From Heterodera schachtii (lineage: Eukaryota > Nematoda > Chromadorea > Rhabditida > Heteroderidae): a stretch of DNA of 64,000 bases. The position numbers and the translations under genes were made by a program. The stretch spans positions 169,278 to 233,277 of the forward strand of contig SIJG01000112.1 of the NCBI GenBank assembly GCA_023374025.1, given 5' to 3'. A model generated the notes under the pieces. It saw nothing but the letters and a program-made list of their open reading frames with translations, had not been told where the DNA came from and ran no database searches. Shown piece by piece: positions 44,389 to 54,463 of this stretch (position 1 is its first letter; each line of letters opens with the position of its first letter).

Positions 44389-46449
44389 CTGAACAAAATA
44401 AAGCTCATACTCGGCTCTCCAATGGTAATGTACCAATAATTAATTTTATATTAAAAATTTTATAAATTAAAATTATTTTTTTTTTGTTGCTTTAAAAAAT
44501 ATTTAATTTATGCAACTTTCAGTTGTTTTTCGTGAAAACCATGTCTTAGCAATTCAAGACAAAGGTAAAATAAGTCAGTTTTTAATTATTGGATACATTG
44601 CCAAATTAAAAAAATAAACTGATTATTTTTTTAATATTGAAAATTAAATTATAAAAAAATAGCGGATAAACAATGAAAGAAAGGCATGCGGAATTAACAT
44701 TCTGCAGTTTTATGTGAGGCCTTTATTTCAGAGCTCATAATTTATTCAGCATTTTTTCAAGGCTTCATATAAATTATTCCAAAAATTTATTAGTAATAAC
44801 CCAAAAATTAATTAAAATATATTATAAAAATTTAGAGAAAAAGGTACAAAAAGTACAAACATCAAATGGCCCGGCATCTGAATATCACAAAAAGTTGGCG
44901 AAAGGTGAAAAAATTATCAATAATTTTTTCCAAGAATTTAAATTTATTAGTAAATAAAACCAAAAAAAAAATAAGTTAAAATTTTGTTAACAATTTTAGA
45001 AAAAAATGAAGAAAATGCACAAACATCAAAGGGTTCAGCATGTGAAAAACTCACAAAGAGTTGGCGAAAAGTGAATAAATGTCGCCAAAAAATATTAATT
45101 TATAAATAAATTATTTCAACACTTAAATTTATTAGTAAATAAACCAAAAAATAAGTAAATTTATTAACAATTTTAGAGATAAATGTACAAAAGGCCGAAA
45201 CATCAAAGGACCCGACATCGGCTGGTGATCAAAATGAAGCAATCGCAAAAAAGCCGAGCCCCAAGGCGAAGCCGAAAAGTGGTTTCGGCCGAAACTTGGC
45301 CAAAGCTTATTCAAGTCCTCTCACTAAAGGTAGCATTAGTCATGGGGATTAATTTATAGGGCTGCCCCCCGAAATCATCATTTTCTCAGTTCTCGAGTTG
45401 AGAAATTTCTCATGTTTTTCGTTTTCCGGGTCCCAGTGAATTGCAAAAATGGGGCAAAATTTAAAACATAAATATTTTAAAACTAAAATCTTAATTTATT
45501 AATAAATAAACAAAAAAAATTTACTAAAATTTATTAATAAATTTTAGATAATAATGTACACAATGCACAAACAACAAAGGACCCGGCATCGGCGGGAGGT
45601 CAAAATGAAGCAATCGCAAAAAAGCCGAGCCCCAAGGCAAAGTCGGAAAGCGATTTCGGCCAAACCTTGGCCAAGGCTTATTCAAGTCCTCTCACTAAAG
45701 GTAGCATTAGTCATGGGGATTAATTTATAGGGCTGTCCCCCGAAATTATCATTTTCTCAGTTCTCGAGTTGATAAATTTGTCAGTTTTTCGTTTTTCGGG
45801 TCCCTGGCTTTGGCTAGGCAGCCCTAAGAATTGGACCACCCTTTTATCACTTGGGCATGAGTTTTTGGGCCTAGAAAATTGTCAAAATAGGCAGGATTTT
45901 GGAGACTTAAAAAGGCATCTAAAAGTATTTCAAGATCCCTTCTAATTCTGGTCCTATTATTTATTCACACATTTGATTTTACAAAATTTTGTTTTTAAAT
46001 TACAGTATCATGACTAATTCCTTAATCCATCACCTATACGATAATTAGAGCTCATTAATTTGTTATTTTCTTATCACTTTTACCAATTTTATAGCGTAAA
46101 AACTTTGAGAAGAAGCTCAGTCATTAACTGATCCGACAATGAATGACAAACTTTGTGTAATCTGTTCGGAGGATGCATCGCATAAAGATGACATTAAATA
46201 TTGGAGATGCAATGTCATAAAACAAATTATTAAATTGATAATTAATTTTTTTAAACTAATTTTTTAGCATCGCTTTCACTGGAAATGCGCGAAAAGCGTC
46301 GATGGATTGTAATTAATTAATTACCTAATAATATTTGCGTTTTAAATCAAATGATTACAAGGATTCTCATCGATCTCAGATGTCCTATTTGTCGTGAAGA
46401 AGTTGATGGAAAAAATTTATTCAGTAAGGAGTTGGATAGATTAAAATAA
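44389..46449 (+). CDS. RING-H2 finger gene, 5' part missing
   Basis: Exons 44389-44424, 44523-44564, 44836-44904, 45000-45070, 45177-45329, 45548-45700, 46110-46213, 46268-46308 and 46362-46449. The RING-H2 pattern is complete across the last three: C-x2-C (CVIC), C-x-H-x2-H-x2-C (CNHRFHWKC) and C-x2-C (CPIC), then stop. RING-H2 proteins are ubiquitin ligases. Small phase-1 exons resemble the SKP1-like gene, and secreted RING-H2 proteins are known from plant-parasitic nematodes, but no signal peptide is visible because the gene starts mid-phase beside the broken integrase. Exons at 45177 and 45548 are duplicates (each 153 nt). The phase after 45070 and the start of the 46110 exon are irregular, so some decay is likely. 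Confidence 0.6.
45330..45840. repeat. Duplicated exon-plus-intron unit of the RING gene
   Basis: The block running from exon 45177-45329 into its intron (GGTAGCATTAGTCATGGGGA, then TTTCTCAGTTCTCGAGTTGA) is repeated after exon 45548-45700. Part of the intron phrase recurs near 47380. The gene grew by internal tandem duplication. Confidence 0.8.
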
Positions 46450-46929
46450 TATTGAAATTTCGTAACATTTTTATAATTGAGTGAGGTAAAAAATCGTTTA
46501 AAATCTTTTTTATTTTGCATAACCGGAAATTCCAAACTTGCGGTTCCGCTACGGTATTGGAACTCAAAATTTTTGACGGAACAGGATCCCGCGGGATAAA
46601 TACCCAGAAAATTCGGGATTGGCGACTTGAAAATCCCGCAAAATCCCATGTGTGACCCATTCCCGCGCCGGTCTCTTAAAATATAATAAAAAATCCCATA
46701 CATATGTCAAAATTAAAAATTTAATTGATAAAATTACTTATTAAAAAAAATTGAAAATTATATTATAAAAAATTATCGCAAGACAATTTAAGATCAAGCT
46801 TGGTTCGTCCGTGGTAATGTGATAAATGAATTTATTTTAAAAATAAAAATTAATTTTTTATTTTTTTCATTATTAAAAAAATTTTAATTTTTCAAAATGA
46901 GTTTGTTTTTCATGAATTTATTATTACAG
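46450..46929. other. Non-coding stretch between RING copies
   Basis: AT-rich, with one GC-richer piece at about 46525-46680 (TGGCGACTTGAAAATCCCGC). Minus-strand frames there resemble nothing I know. Confidence 0.4.
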
Positions 46930-47903
46930 CTAGACAATATGAAGCTCAAACTCGAATGGCCATTGGTAATTTGAAAAATTAAAAGCAAATAATTTTGTAT
47001 TTTTGTAGGACTATCTCGCTTCTCTGGTTTGTTATAATGGATTTATGATATAATATTGATCAAATTTATGAATTAGAAATAAATTATAAATTATTGATTG
47101 CTTAAATATGCACCAAATTTTCGGAAAGTTTTTGTAATCAATATTCAAATAGACAGATTTTTGGTAAATTTGTTTATTTAATGGTTCAAGAAATTAAGAG
47201 AAATTAGGAGACTCAAAAAAGCCATTAAAAATGTTTCAAAATTCCCTTTATTCCTGCTTCTATTTATTTAATAAATTAGAAATAATGAAGTGCTGAAATT
47301 TGTAGCGAATTTTATTGGAAAGTTTTGTTATTAATATTCAAAATAGATATATTTTCGTTGAATTTTCATTTTTTTCGTTTCTCGAGTTGAGAAATTTCTC
47401 ATGTTTTTCGTTTTCCGAGTCCCTGGCTTTGGCTAGGCAGCCCTAACAATTGAACCACCCTTTTTGCCTGATGCATGAGTTTTTGGACAAAAATATGGAA
47501 GATTCACGAGACTCAAAAAAGTATTTCAATATCCATTCTAATCCTGGTTTATTTATTTATTCATACATTTGATTAACAGAATTTTGTTTTGAAATTACAG
47601 TAACATTGACGATTTCCAGTAATCCATCATTAATATGATAATTAGAGCTTATCATTTTGTTACTTTTATTATCATTTTTATCAATTTTAAGTTAATATTT
47701 TATAGTAAAAATTGGAGAAAAACTTCAGTCACCAACTGATCCGGAAAAGAAGAAAAACTATAATTGTATAATCTGTTTGGGTCGTACATTGGATGGCGTT
47801 GAATATAGCAAATGCAACGTTATAAAATAAATTATTTAAATTGATAATTAATTTTTTAAAATATTTTTTAGCATCTCTTTCATCGCAAATGTATCAATAA
47901 ATT
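46930..47903 (+). pseudogene. Partial duplicate of the RING-H2 gene
   Basis: Exon 46930-46965 parallels 44389-44424 (same length and phase). Exon 47706-47818 carries CIIC and ends in a Cys-Asn pair. Exon 47872-47903 carries HLFHRKC. The last exon with the second cysteine pair is missing: after the acceptor ACAAG at about 47962 the sequence is unrelated. The repeat phrases of the first copy's introns also occur here. Confidence 0.6.
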
Positions 47904-48141
47904 GTAATTAATTAATTTATTATCAAATTAATATTTGTATTTTAAATCAATTGATTACAAGGTTTACCAGTAGTAATGGGTTACAAGGGCAGGGGTCCAG
48001 GGCCTTACCGCCAGAGCTAAAGTCCTTAATCCAATTAACTCTAATTCTCACGCAATTGTTTTAATTAAATTTATTTGTAAATTTGTTTTGTTTTTAAATT
48101 TAAATTATTAAAATGCGCGAGAATTTTAATAAAAATTAAAT

Positions 48142-48206
48142 CTGCCACGGGCTGGGGGACTCGAACCCCTGGAAGCGGGAGCTCTAACCATTCGGCCACG
48201 GAGGCG
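48142..48206 (-). repeat. tRNA-like sequence
   Basis: On the minus strand GGCCGAATGGTTAGAGC (box A) is followed by GGGGTTCGAGTCCCC (box B with a perfect T-arm). The acceptor halves I can align do not pair, so it is either a decayed tRNA or a SINE head. A covariance-model search would decide. Confidence 0.45.
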
Positions 48207-48246
48207 GTTAAAAGAAAGGGAGTAAATGTTGAATATATGCCGATAA

Positions 48247-48360
48247 TTTCCCCTCCCCCGGACCCCCTCTTCCGGACCCCCCTCTTCCGGACCCCCCTCT
48301 TCCGGACCCCTGCCCCTCTCCCTCCCCGTCCCCCTCTCCCGGACCCCTCCCCCCTCCCCG
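48247..48360. repeat. C-rich minisatellite
   Basis: Tandem CCGGACCCCCCTCTT units followed by a run of C-rich variants. The Gly/Arg-rich minus-strand frame is a by-product. Confidence 0.8.
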
Positions 48361-48476
48361 ATTTTTTCTCAGGCATTTCAACCGACAATCACATCCTATC
48401 TTTCTCACGCTCAAATCGTCCAAACCATCAGAAAGCAATTAATAAAATGTGAAGCATTTCCTAAGTTTTTTTTTTT

Positions 48477-49429
48477 NNNNNNNNNNNNNNNNNNNNNNNN
48501 NNNNNNNNNNNNNNNNNNNNNNNNNNNNNNNNNNNNNNNNNNNNNNNNNNNNNNNNNNNNNNNNNNNNNNNNNNNNNNNNNNNNNNNNNNNNNNNNNNNN
48601 NNNNNNNNNNNNNNNNNNNNNNNNNNNNNNNNNNNNNNNNNNNNNNNNNNNNNNNNNNNNNNNNNNNNNNNNNNNNNNNNNNNNNNNNNNNNNNNNNNNN
48701 NNNNNNNNNNNNNNNNNNNNNNNNNNNNNNNNNNNNNNNNNNNNNNNNNNNNNNNNNNNNNNNNNNNNNNNNNNNNNNNNNNNNNNNNNNNNNNNNNNNN
48801 NNNNNNNNNNNNNNNNNNNNNNNNNNNNNNNNNNNNNNNNNNNNNNNNNNNNNNNNNNNNNNNNNNNNNNNNNNNNNNNNNNNNNNNNNNNNNNNNNNNN
48901 NNNNNNNNNNNNNNNNNNNNNNNNNNNNNNNNNNNNNNNNNNNNNNNNNNNNNNNNNNNNNNNNNNNNNNNNNNNNNNNNNNNNNNNNNNNNNNNNNNNN
49001 NNNNNNNNNNNNNNNNNNNNNNNNNNNNNNNNNNNNNNNNNNNNNNNNNNNNNNNNNNNNNNNNNNNNNNNNNNNNNNNNNNNNNNNNNNNNNNNNNNNN
49101 NNNNNNNNNNNNNNNNNNNNNNNNNNNNNNNNNNNNNNNNNNNNNNNNNNNNNNNNNNNNNNNNNNNNNNNNNNNNNNNNNNNNNNNNNNNNNNNNNNNN
49201 NNNNNNNNNNNNNNNNNNNNNNNNNNNNNNNNNNNNNNNNNNNNNNNNNNNNNNNNNNNNNNNNNNNNNNNNNNNNNNNNNNNNNNNNNNNNNNNNNNNN
49301 NNNNNNNNNNNNNNNNNNNNNNNNNNNNNNNNNNNNNNNNNNNNNNNNNNNNNNNNNNNNNNNNNNNNNNNNNNNNNNNNNNNNNNNNNNNNNNNNNNNN
49401 NNNNNNNNNNNNNNNNNNNNNNNNNNNNN
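48477..49429. other. Assembly gap (953 N)
   Basis: Unknown sequence. All open frames spanning it are meaningless. The gap separates the RING region from the inverted terminal repeat, so the true distance and order are uncertain. Confidence 0.99.
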
Positions 49430-49721
49430 GAGTGGTAGTGTGTTGGGTTTGTGGCAGACCAAAAGTTCGAGTCCGCTTGACTGCGAAAGAATTTTTCGAA
49501 TAAAAATTTACATAAAAAGTCGCGCACCCCATGCAATAGGTTTAGGCTTGCAGAAAAAAAGTCACGCAATAGGTTTTGGTTTCAGTACTGAAAATTTTGG
49601 CGCTCAGATGGCCCGCGCTCACTTGGCAGCGCTCAGCTGGCTGGCGCTCAGTTGGCCGTGCACCCCTCCCATAGGTATGGGAGGCTACCGTAATCCGGTG
49701 AAATGTACGCCCCTAACTACT
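49430..49721 (-). repeat. Inverted terminal repeat matching Polinton copy 1 left end
   Basis: Read on the minus strand from 49721, the order AGTAGTTAG, CACCGGATTACGGTA, GAGCGCCA phrases, AAACCTATTG, GCGCGACTTTTT, TTCGAAAAATTCT and then the tRNA-like piece is the same as at 33387 onward. The inner side runs into the assembly gap. Its outer end lies inside integrase coding sequence of copy 2. Confidence 0.85.
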
Positions 49722-49993
49722 ATCTTCCCAATTATTCGGATGAAATTTTCCAAGTTTATGATATTAAAAAGGCAAATCCTAATCGGTATGGGATAAAGGA
49801 CGACAATGAAGAGCCGTTTGACACACGTTTTTATGCTGAAGACTTGGCGAAAACCAGAAAAGACGCGGAGACAACATACAGAATTGAGAGAGTGCTGAAG
49901 ACACGGACAAGGAGTGGGCAGAAAGAACATTTGGTGAAATTTTATGGGTATAAAGAACCGGAGTGGATTAAAGACAGTGATATTGAGATATAA
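49703..49993 (+). CDS. Integrase C-terminal remnant with chromodomain
   Basis: Ninety-six residues. From about residue 7 the sequence follows the Polinton integrase tail: YLPNYSDEIFQV (SH3-like region), FYAEDL, then a chromodomain (YRIERVLKTRTRSGQKEHLV, then KFYGYKEPEWI). Chromodomains read histone marks and can steer integration. The catalytic domain is missing. The ATG and first six codons come from the inverted terminal repeat that abuts it, so this start may be accidental. The penton gene follows 43 bases later. Confidence 0.75.
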   Translation: MYAPNYYLPNYSDEIFQVYDIKKANPNRYGIKDDNEEPFDTRFYAEDLAKTRKDAETTYRIERVLKTRTRSGQKEHLVKFYGYKEPEWIKDSDIEI

Positions 49994-50036
49994 CACGTAT
50001 TTAAGTGTATTATATTATATATTTTAAGAAAATAAA

Positions 50037-52184
50037 ATGTCTAATTTGTTTTATATTCTTCTCCCAAGTGATACCCCTGGCTATCAGAATAAGCCAAATA
50101 AATTTAGAGTTCATCTTCCTCGTAGTTTAACTTTTTCCGGGCATTGGCTGTGTGGGCTTCATAGCATAATATATACAAATTCATGGCCCGCTGTTGGAAC
50201 TAATGAAAATCAATGGGTAAAGGTGCATTTTCGAAACGGGAACACAATTAAAATTGACATTCCCGCTGGTTCTTACCAAAATGAAGAAGAATTGGAAAAT
50301 GCTATAAACGATGTGATAATTACTCGAACAACAAAATCATTTGAGGCGGCTCGATTTAAGAGGCAACAAAATTTGGCGGAAGATGGTGTCGATTTGTTTT
50401 TCCATTATAACCCTGATGATTACTGGGAAAGAATTGAGGAAGAAAGACAAAAATATAATGAAACGATGAAATCTATAGAGATAAAATCATCCGAACGTGC
50501 TAATGAAAAGGACAATGATAGAAAAAGAAAAATAGAGGAAGAAATCGACCCTCTTCAAAAACAATCTTTGATTAAGAAGGCTCGGCTGGATGCGCTAGTG
50601 GCAGAAGCCAGACAAAGGGACGAAGGAAAAGAGGAGAAAGAGGATAGAACAGGGCAAGAATTTCTCAAAATGTATTCTGATGATTATAAGGAGAAATTGA
50701 ATGAAGTTCGACTAGAATTAATAAGAGATTTATTCAAAATCCAAGACCATATGAAAAAATATCAGGACATTACTGACGGTAGAAAAATTCAAGAATTAAA
50801 TGAAGAAGCATTACGAATGAGAACAGCAATGAAACATAGAAGGAAAAATTTAAATGCTTTTAGCAAGGCTGTCTTTAATAAAGACTTACAAATATCAGCC
50901 GAAGAATTCGAAAGAACAAATTATGAACAGAACAAAGACTATGTTGAATCGTTTTTTGATAGTTATCCAACTGATTACTGGGAGCAAATTCATAAAAAAT
51001 ATCAAGGGCTTCAAGAAGATTATAGAAAAGTTCGTGAATTAAGAGAGCAACAACAATTTATAACTGAAGAACAAAAGATAAAATCAATACAGAGTGATAT
51101 TGACCAACTCCGACGTCTTATCGATTATAGAAGAAAGAGATTCGCAGCACTAGAGTATGAAGCTAAAAGCAGGGATGCTAAACAACAGCCGGTAGCGCTA
51201 GCTTTAACCAATGCTGATGTATTGAAGGAGCGAATAAGTCAAGTTATAGAAACCAGACAGTCTGAGTATGATGATCAAACGACAAAAACCCATGGTCAAT
51301 CATTAGTTAGCTTAATAGAGCAAGTGCAGAGAGAAAGAGATCAGAGCAATGCTGTAAGTGAACAGGAAACCCAAGGGGACAAATTAGCCATTAAATCGAA
51401 GGATGACGTCTTAGGAGAAGGAAAGACGCGTGGAGATGTATTAAAAAATAAGATAGAAGAAATTGGTCATAATGAAGATGGTGATGACGAAAAGACAAGA
51501 GGAGAAACTTTAGCTGATAAAATACGTAACCGTTCTGAAAATGAAGAAAAAATTGAAGGAAAGACGCATGGAGAAATTCTAAAAGAAAAGCTTTCATTGG
51601 GTAGTGATGATGTACAATTAGTTAAGACAAAAGGTGAAATATTTAAAGAAAAAATTGAGACTACCAAAACAACCGATAAAACTGAAAATAAAACCCATGG
51701 CGATTTATTACAAAATATAATTACATCAAGGCATGTTGAGCGAATAAGATTTAAATATTTAAAAGAGCGACGAAAATTTTCTGTTTATTTTAACGAACAA
51801 AGTATTGCTTATATTGAACTGTCAGCTCAGCTTGGATATATACTAGGATTCGATGATCCATCTAAAATACATAACGAGGACATGGCAAAATATTATTGTG
51901 ATTTAAAGGGAGGAATCGACAGCTTTTGCGTTTATATTAACGGAATTACTGAAAATGTTATAGTTGGCGATCAATTAGCGTCACTCCTCCGAATTGTAGT
52001 CGTTGAAGGAAAATTTGGTGATGTGATTGAGAAGATATATAACTCACCAATGTATATTAAAGTTGCGGTGAAAGAAATTAATGAAATTGACATTGAGATT
52101 AGAACGAGAGAGGGAAGACTGATACCGTTTCAGTGGGGTACAACATTACTTGTATTGGCATTTAAAAAGTCTATAGTATTTTAG
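50037..52184 (+). CDS. Penton-like minor capsid protein with long coiled coil
   Basis: A 715-residue intronless frame. Residues 1-100 (NLFYILLPSDTPGY, IIYTNSWPAVGT) and about 565-715 (AQLGYILGFDDPS, DLKGGIDSFCVYING, RLIPFQWGTTLLVLAF) are the two halves of the conserved Polinton penton-like family. Between them, residues about 110-400 are Glu/Lys-rich and helical. Residues about 410-560 hold roughly six repeats of a KT(H/R/K)G motif followed by a short helix. The insert makes it longer than the usual family member and matches the coiled-coil position in copy 1, though the repeat sequence differs. Confidence 0.75.
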   Translation: MSNLFYILLPSDTPGYQNKPNKFRVHLPRSLTFSGHWLCGLHSIIYTNSWPAVGTNENQWVKVHFRNGNTIKIDIPAGSYQNEEELENAINDVIITRTTKSFEAARFKRQQNLAEDGVDLFFHYNPDDYWERIEEERQKYNETMKSIEIKSSERANEKDNDRKRKIEEEIDPLQKQSLIKKARLDALVAEARQRDEGKEEKEDRTGQEFLKMYSDDYKEKLNEVRLELIRDLFKIQDHMKKYQDITDGRKIQELNEEALRMRTAMKHRRKNLNAFSKAVFNKDLQISAEEFERTNYEQNKDYVESFFDSYPTDYWEQIHKKYQGLQEDYRKVRELREQQQFITEEQKIKSIQSDIDQLRRLIDYRRKRFAALEYEAKSRDAKQQPVALALTNADVLKERISQVIETRQSEYDDQTTKTHGQSLVSLIEQVQRERDQSNAVSEQETQGDKLAIKSKDDVLGEGKTRGDVLKNKIEEIGHNEDGDDEKTRGETLADKIRNRSENEEKIEGKTHGEILKEKLSLGSDDVQLVKTKGEIFKEKIETTKTTDKTENKTHGDLLQNIITSRHVERIRFKYLKERRKFSVYFNEQSIAYIELSAQLGYILGFDDPSKIHNEDMAKYYCDLKGGIDSFCVYINGITENVIVGDQLASLLRIVVVEGKFGDVIEKIYNSPMYIKVAVKEINEIDIEIRTREGRLIPFQWGTTLLVLAFKKSIVF

Positions 52185-52219
52185 TATTTAAATCCGTTGT
52201 ATTTATTAGTTTTGAATAA

Positions 52220-52594
52220 TGTCATGGAGTACCTCCTTATCAAAGAGGGTATGGCCGTCAGCGAGGGGGTGGAGTAGGAGATGTTTTACGATTTTTATGG
52301 AGAGCAATCCTACCGAAAATAAAATCTGTTGGAACATTGTTGGGTAAAGAAGCACTGGCAACCGGTTCCCGTGTTTTAAACACCATCGAGAATGGAGAAT
52401 CTCCGAAGAATGCAATTATTAGCCAAGTCAAGAAGGGAATTGATAATTTAACAGAAAATGGTGGGAGTGGAAGGCAATATGGAACTGGTGTAAGAAGAAA
52501 AAGTATTAAAAGAAAAAGAATTGTAGGAAAAACTATTCCTAAAAGAGCAATTAAAAAGACAAAGAGATCAGATATATTTGGCGGTTTATACTAA
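52220..52594 (+). pseudogene. Core-protein-like gene without an in-frame start
   Basis: The frame from 52220 reads GVPPYQRGYGRQRGGGVGD, then LRFLWRAILP, then a Lys/Arg-rich tail ending IPKRAIKKTKRSDIFGG, parallel to copy 1. A stop precedes it at 52217 and no ATG occurs in frame (only TTG at 52337). Nearby ATGs at 52219 and 52224 are in other frames, so a small indel probably removed the start. It ends two bases before the capsid start. Confidence 0.55.
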
Positions 52595-52596
52595 AT

Positions 52597-53913
52597 ATGG
52601 TTTTTAAGAAAATCGACCAAGAGTCCATGAATTCAATAACATCAGCCTTGTCTATTTTTACCCTTCCACCTACAAATGTTTCTATAAGTAGTTCTTGTGT
52701 ACGTGAATATTTGCCGCTTAATCCGTTAAGCGATATCCCTTTCCACTTTAAAATTCATCCAAGTTCAAATTTTATTGATTTAAATAAATGCTATATCTTA
52801 ACCGAAATGTCCATTAAAAAGTTCGACTCTGCTACCAATAAATATGTTACCCTCAAAAATAACGAACAAGTGGCTACAATCAATATGATAGGTTCGACTT
52901 GGATAAAGAACCTAAAAATTAGCGTTCAAGGGCGCGAGATTTATGACTCTAACTCTCTGTATGCTTATAAAGCATACTTTGACGCGGAATTATCATACTC
53001 TAAAGATGTTAAACACTCACATCTCCAAGCTAGTGGTTATTACGCAGACAGTGACAACCAGGACGGAACTGATAGCACCCACCAAGGATTTGATTGTAGA
53101 CGAAAATTATTTTCTGAAAGCCAGAGTGTGCAATTTCTTGCAAAATTGGATGCTGATGTGTTCAACCAGGACAGATATATGGTTAATGGAATTGAGATTG
53201 ACATACAAATTACACCGAATGACAATGATTTTATGATAATGGCAGCGGCAGACGATAAATATAAGATTGAGATCAGTTCATGTAAGCTATATGTTAAGTC
53301 GTTGGAAATCGTTGATGGTCTCGCTTTGGATCTACAGAAGAAGCTTGAAAGCAAAGAAGCAAAATATGCCCACAGAAAAACATTGATTAAATCGGTGTTC
53401 ATCAGTGAGAATCGGACTGAATTTAATGGCACATTGTTTACAGGGCAACTGCCTAAAAGAGTGATTCTCGGAATGGTTGAAAATTCTGCATATGTAGGCT
53501 CACAAAAGAAGAGCCCGTTTAATTTTAAGCCCTTTAATGTTCGATCAGTTTCGATGATCGCTAATGGAAAACAATGGCCCGCAGCACCTTTTGAACTTAA
53601 TTTTGATAAAAATTTATATACGCGCGCATTCCATGAAATGAATGAATCTTTGGGAATGAATTCCACCACTGACAGTAACGGAATCACACTAGAAAAATAT
53701 CGAAGTGGTTGGACAATTTTTGTATTCAATATGACGAATAGCATGGAAGAAAATGAGTGTATTGATCTTATCACCGAAGGTACGACCACCGTTTCGGTTC
53801 AGTTTCGAAAACCCGTTCAGTCAGGAGGGATTACTCTAATTGCAATGAGTGAGATGGATTCTATCTTAATTTTGGACAAAAACCGTACCGTTATGACAGA
53901 CACTACCGTTTGA
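52597..53913 (+). CDS. Major capsid protein (double jelly-roll, F54H12.2-like)
   Basis: A 438-residue intact frame with TLPPTNVSIS, NPLSDIPFHFKIHP, AYKAYFDAELSYS, FNQDRYMVNGIEIDIQI, PKRVILGMVENSAYVG, SPFNFKPFNV and DSILILDKNRTV, the ordered motifs of the family. It aligns with copy 1 throughout, with no equivalent of the 45-nt insertion there. It forms the capsid shell. The gene follows the core-like gene by two bases and precedes the membrane protein. Confidence 0.88.
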   Translation: MVFKKIDQESMNSITSALSIFTLPPTNVSISSSCVREYLPLNPLSDIPFHFKIHPSSNFIDLNKCYILTEMSIKKFDSATNKYVTLKNNEQVATINMIGSTWIKNLKISVQGREIYDSNSLYAYKAYFDAELSYSKDVKHSHLQASGYYADSDNQDGTDSTHQGFDCRRKLFSESQSVQFLAKLDADVFNQDRYMVNGIEIDIQITPNDNDFMIMAAADDKYKIEISSCKLYVKSLEIVDGLALDLQKKLESKEAKYAHRKTLIKSVFISENRTEFNGTLFTGQLPKRVILGMVENSAYVGSQKKSPFNFKPFNVRSVSMIANGKQWPAAPFELNFDKNLYTRAFHEMNESLGMNSTTDSNGITLEKYRSGWTIFVFNMTNSMEENECIDLITEGTTTVSVQFRKPVQSGGITLIAMSEMDSILILDKNRTVMTDTTV

Positions 53914-53956
53914 TGTATATTTAAGTGACTTGTTTTAGAGTATTCTATTTGTCAAA

Positions 53957-54463
53957 ATGTTTTTATTTATTTTGTATTTACTACTTTTAATAAATATTTC
54001 CTTGTGTTTTAACGGACCAATACTTGTGCCGGAACGATCAAGGGATAGAGAAATGACAGACATTTATTATAAAATTGCTTCCTTCAATAAGTCATATTTA
54101 ATTCAGAAAAATCAAAGCGAATTATTAAGTTTAATTGACGGATTAGTAAGCCATTTTGAGACTTGTAAAGCCGTTGAAAATAAAACTTTGGCCGAATGGC
54201 TATACTGTATTTTAGTGTCCCTGTTTTGGTTAGTGGCACTAATAACTGGAATTTTTTTATCTTTAAATTCCTTAATACAAAGAATATATAAACTATTCTT
54301 TTTACATAGAGAAAAAAATGGAGACTACGACAATAAATCAGATTTTATCACAGAACGTCAAGACGAGAAGGGAATATTTGGGATGTTTTCCTTGCGACAA
54401 AATCCCATACAAAAACAACAAATTTCCGTCAGCTCTGGTAGCGAACAACGATCCGTCAAATAG
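53957..54463 (+). CDS. Type I membrane protein between capsid and protease
   Basis: 168 residues: N-terminal signal peptide (FLFILYLLLLINISLCF), an ectodomain of about 75 residues with possible N-glycosylation sites (NKS, NQS, NKT), a membrane span (CILVSLFWLVALITGIFLSL) and a basic/polar tail of about 60 residues. The last 146 bases overlap the protease start in another frame. Copy 1 has a much shorter protein with one span in the same slot. No fusion peptide or heptad pattern of a fusogen is evident. Function unknown. Confidence 0.7.
   Translation: MFLFILYLLLLINISLCFNGPILVPERSRDREMTDIYYKIASFNKSYLIQKNQSELLSLIDGLVSHFETCKAVENKTLAEWLYCILVSLFWLVALITGIFLSLNSLIQRIYKLFFLHREKNGDYDNKSDFITERQDEKGIFGMFSLRQNPIQKQQISVSSGSEQRSVK

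Noticed and set aside
48142..48206. A functional tRNA gene
   Set aside because: Box A and the T-arm are good, but acceptor strands do not pair and the anticodon arm is poor, so I call it tRNA-like only.
48411..49569. Frames of more than 300 residues on both strands
   Set aside because: They consist of the N gap translated as X.
33387..49721. A single intact 16.3-kb Polinton bounded by the two inverted repeats
   Set aside because: The integrase is truncated, polymerase is missing, host-like RING exons intervene, a gap is present and the flanking six bases differ, so I cannot claim one intact element.
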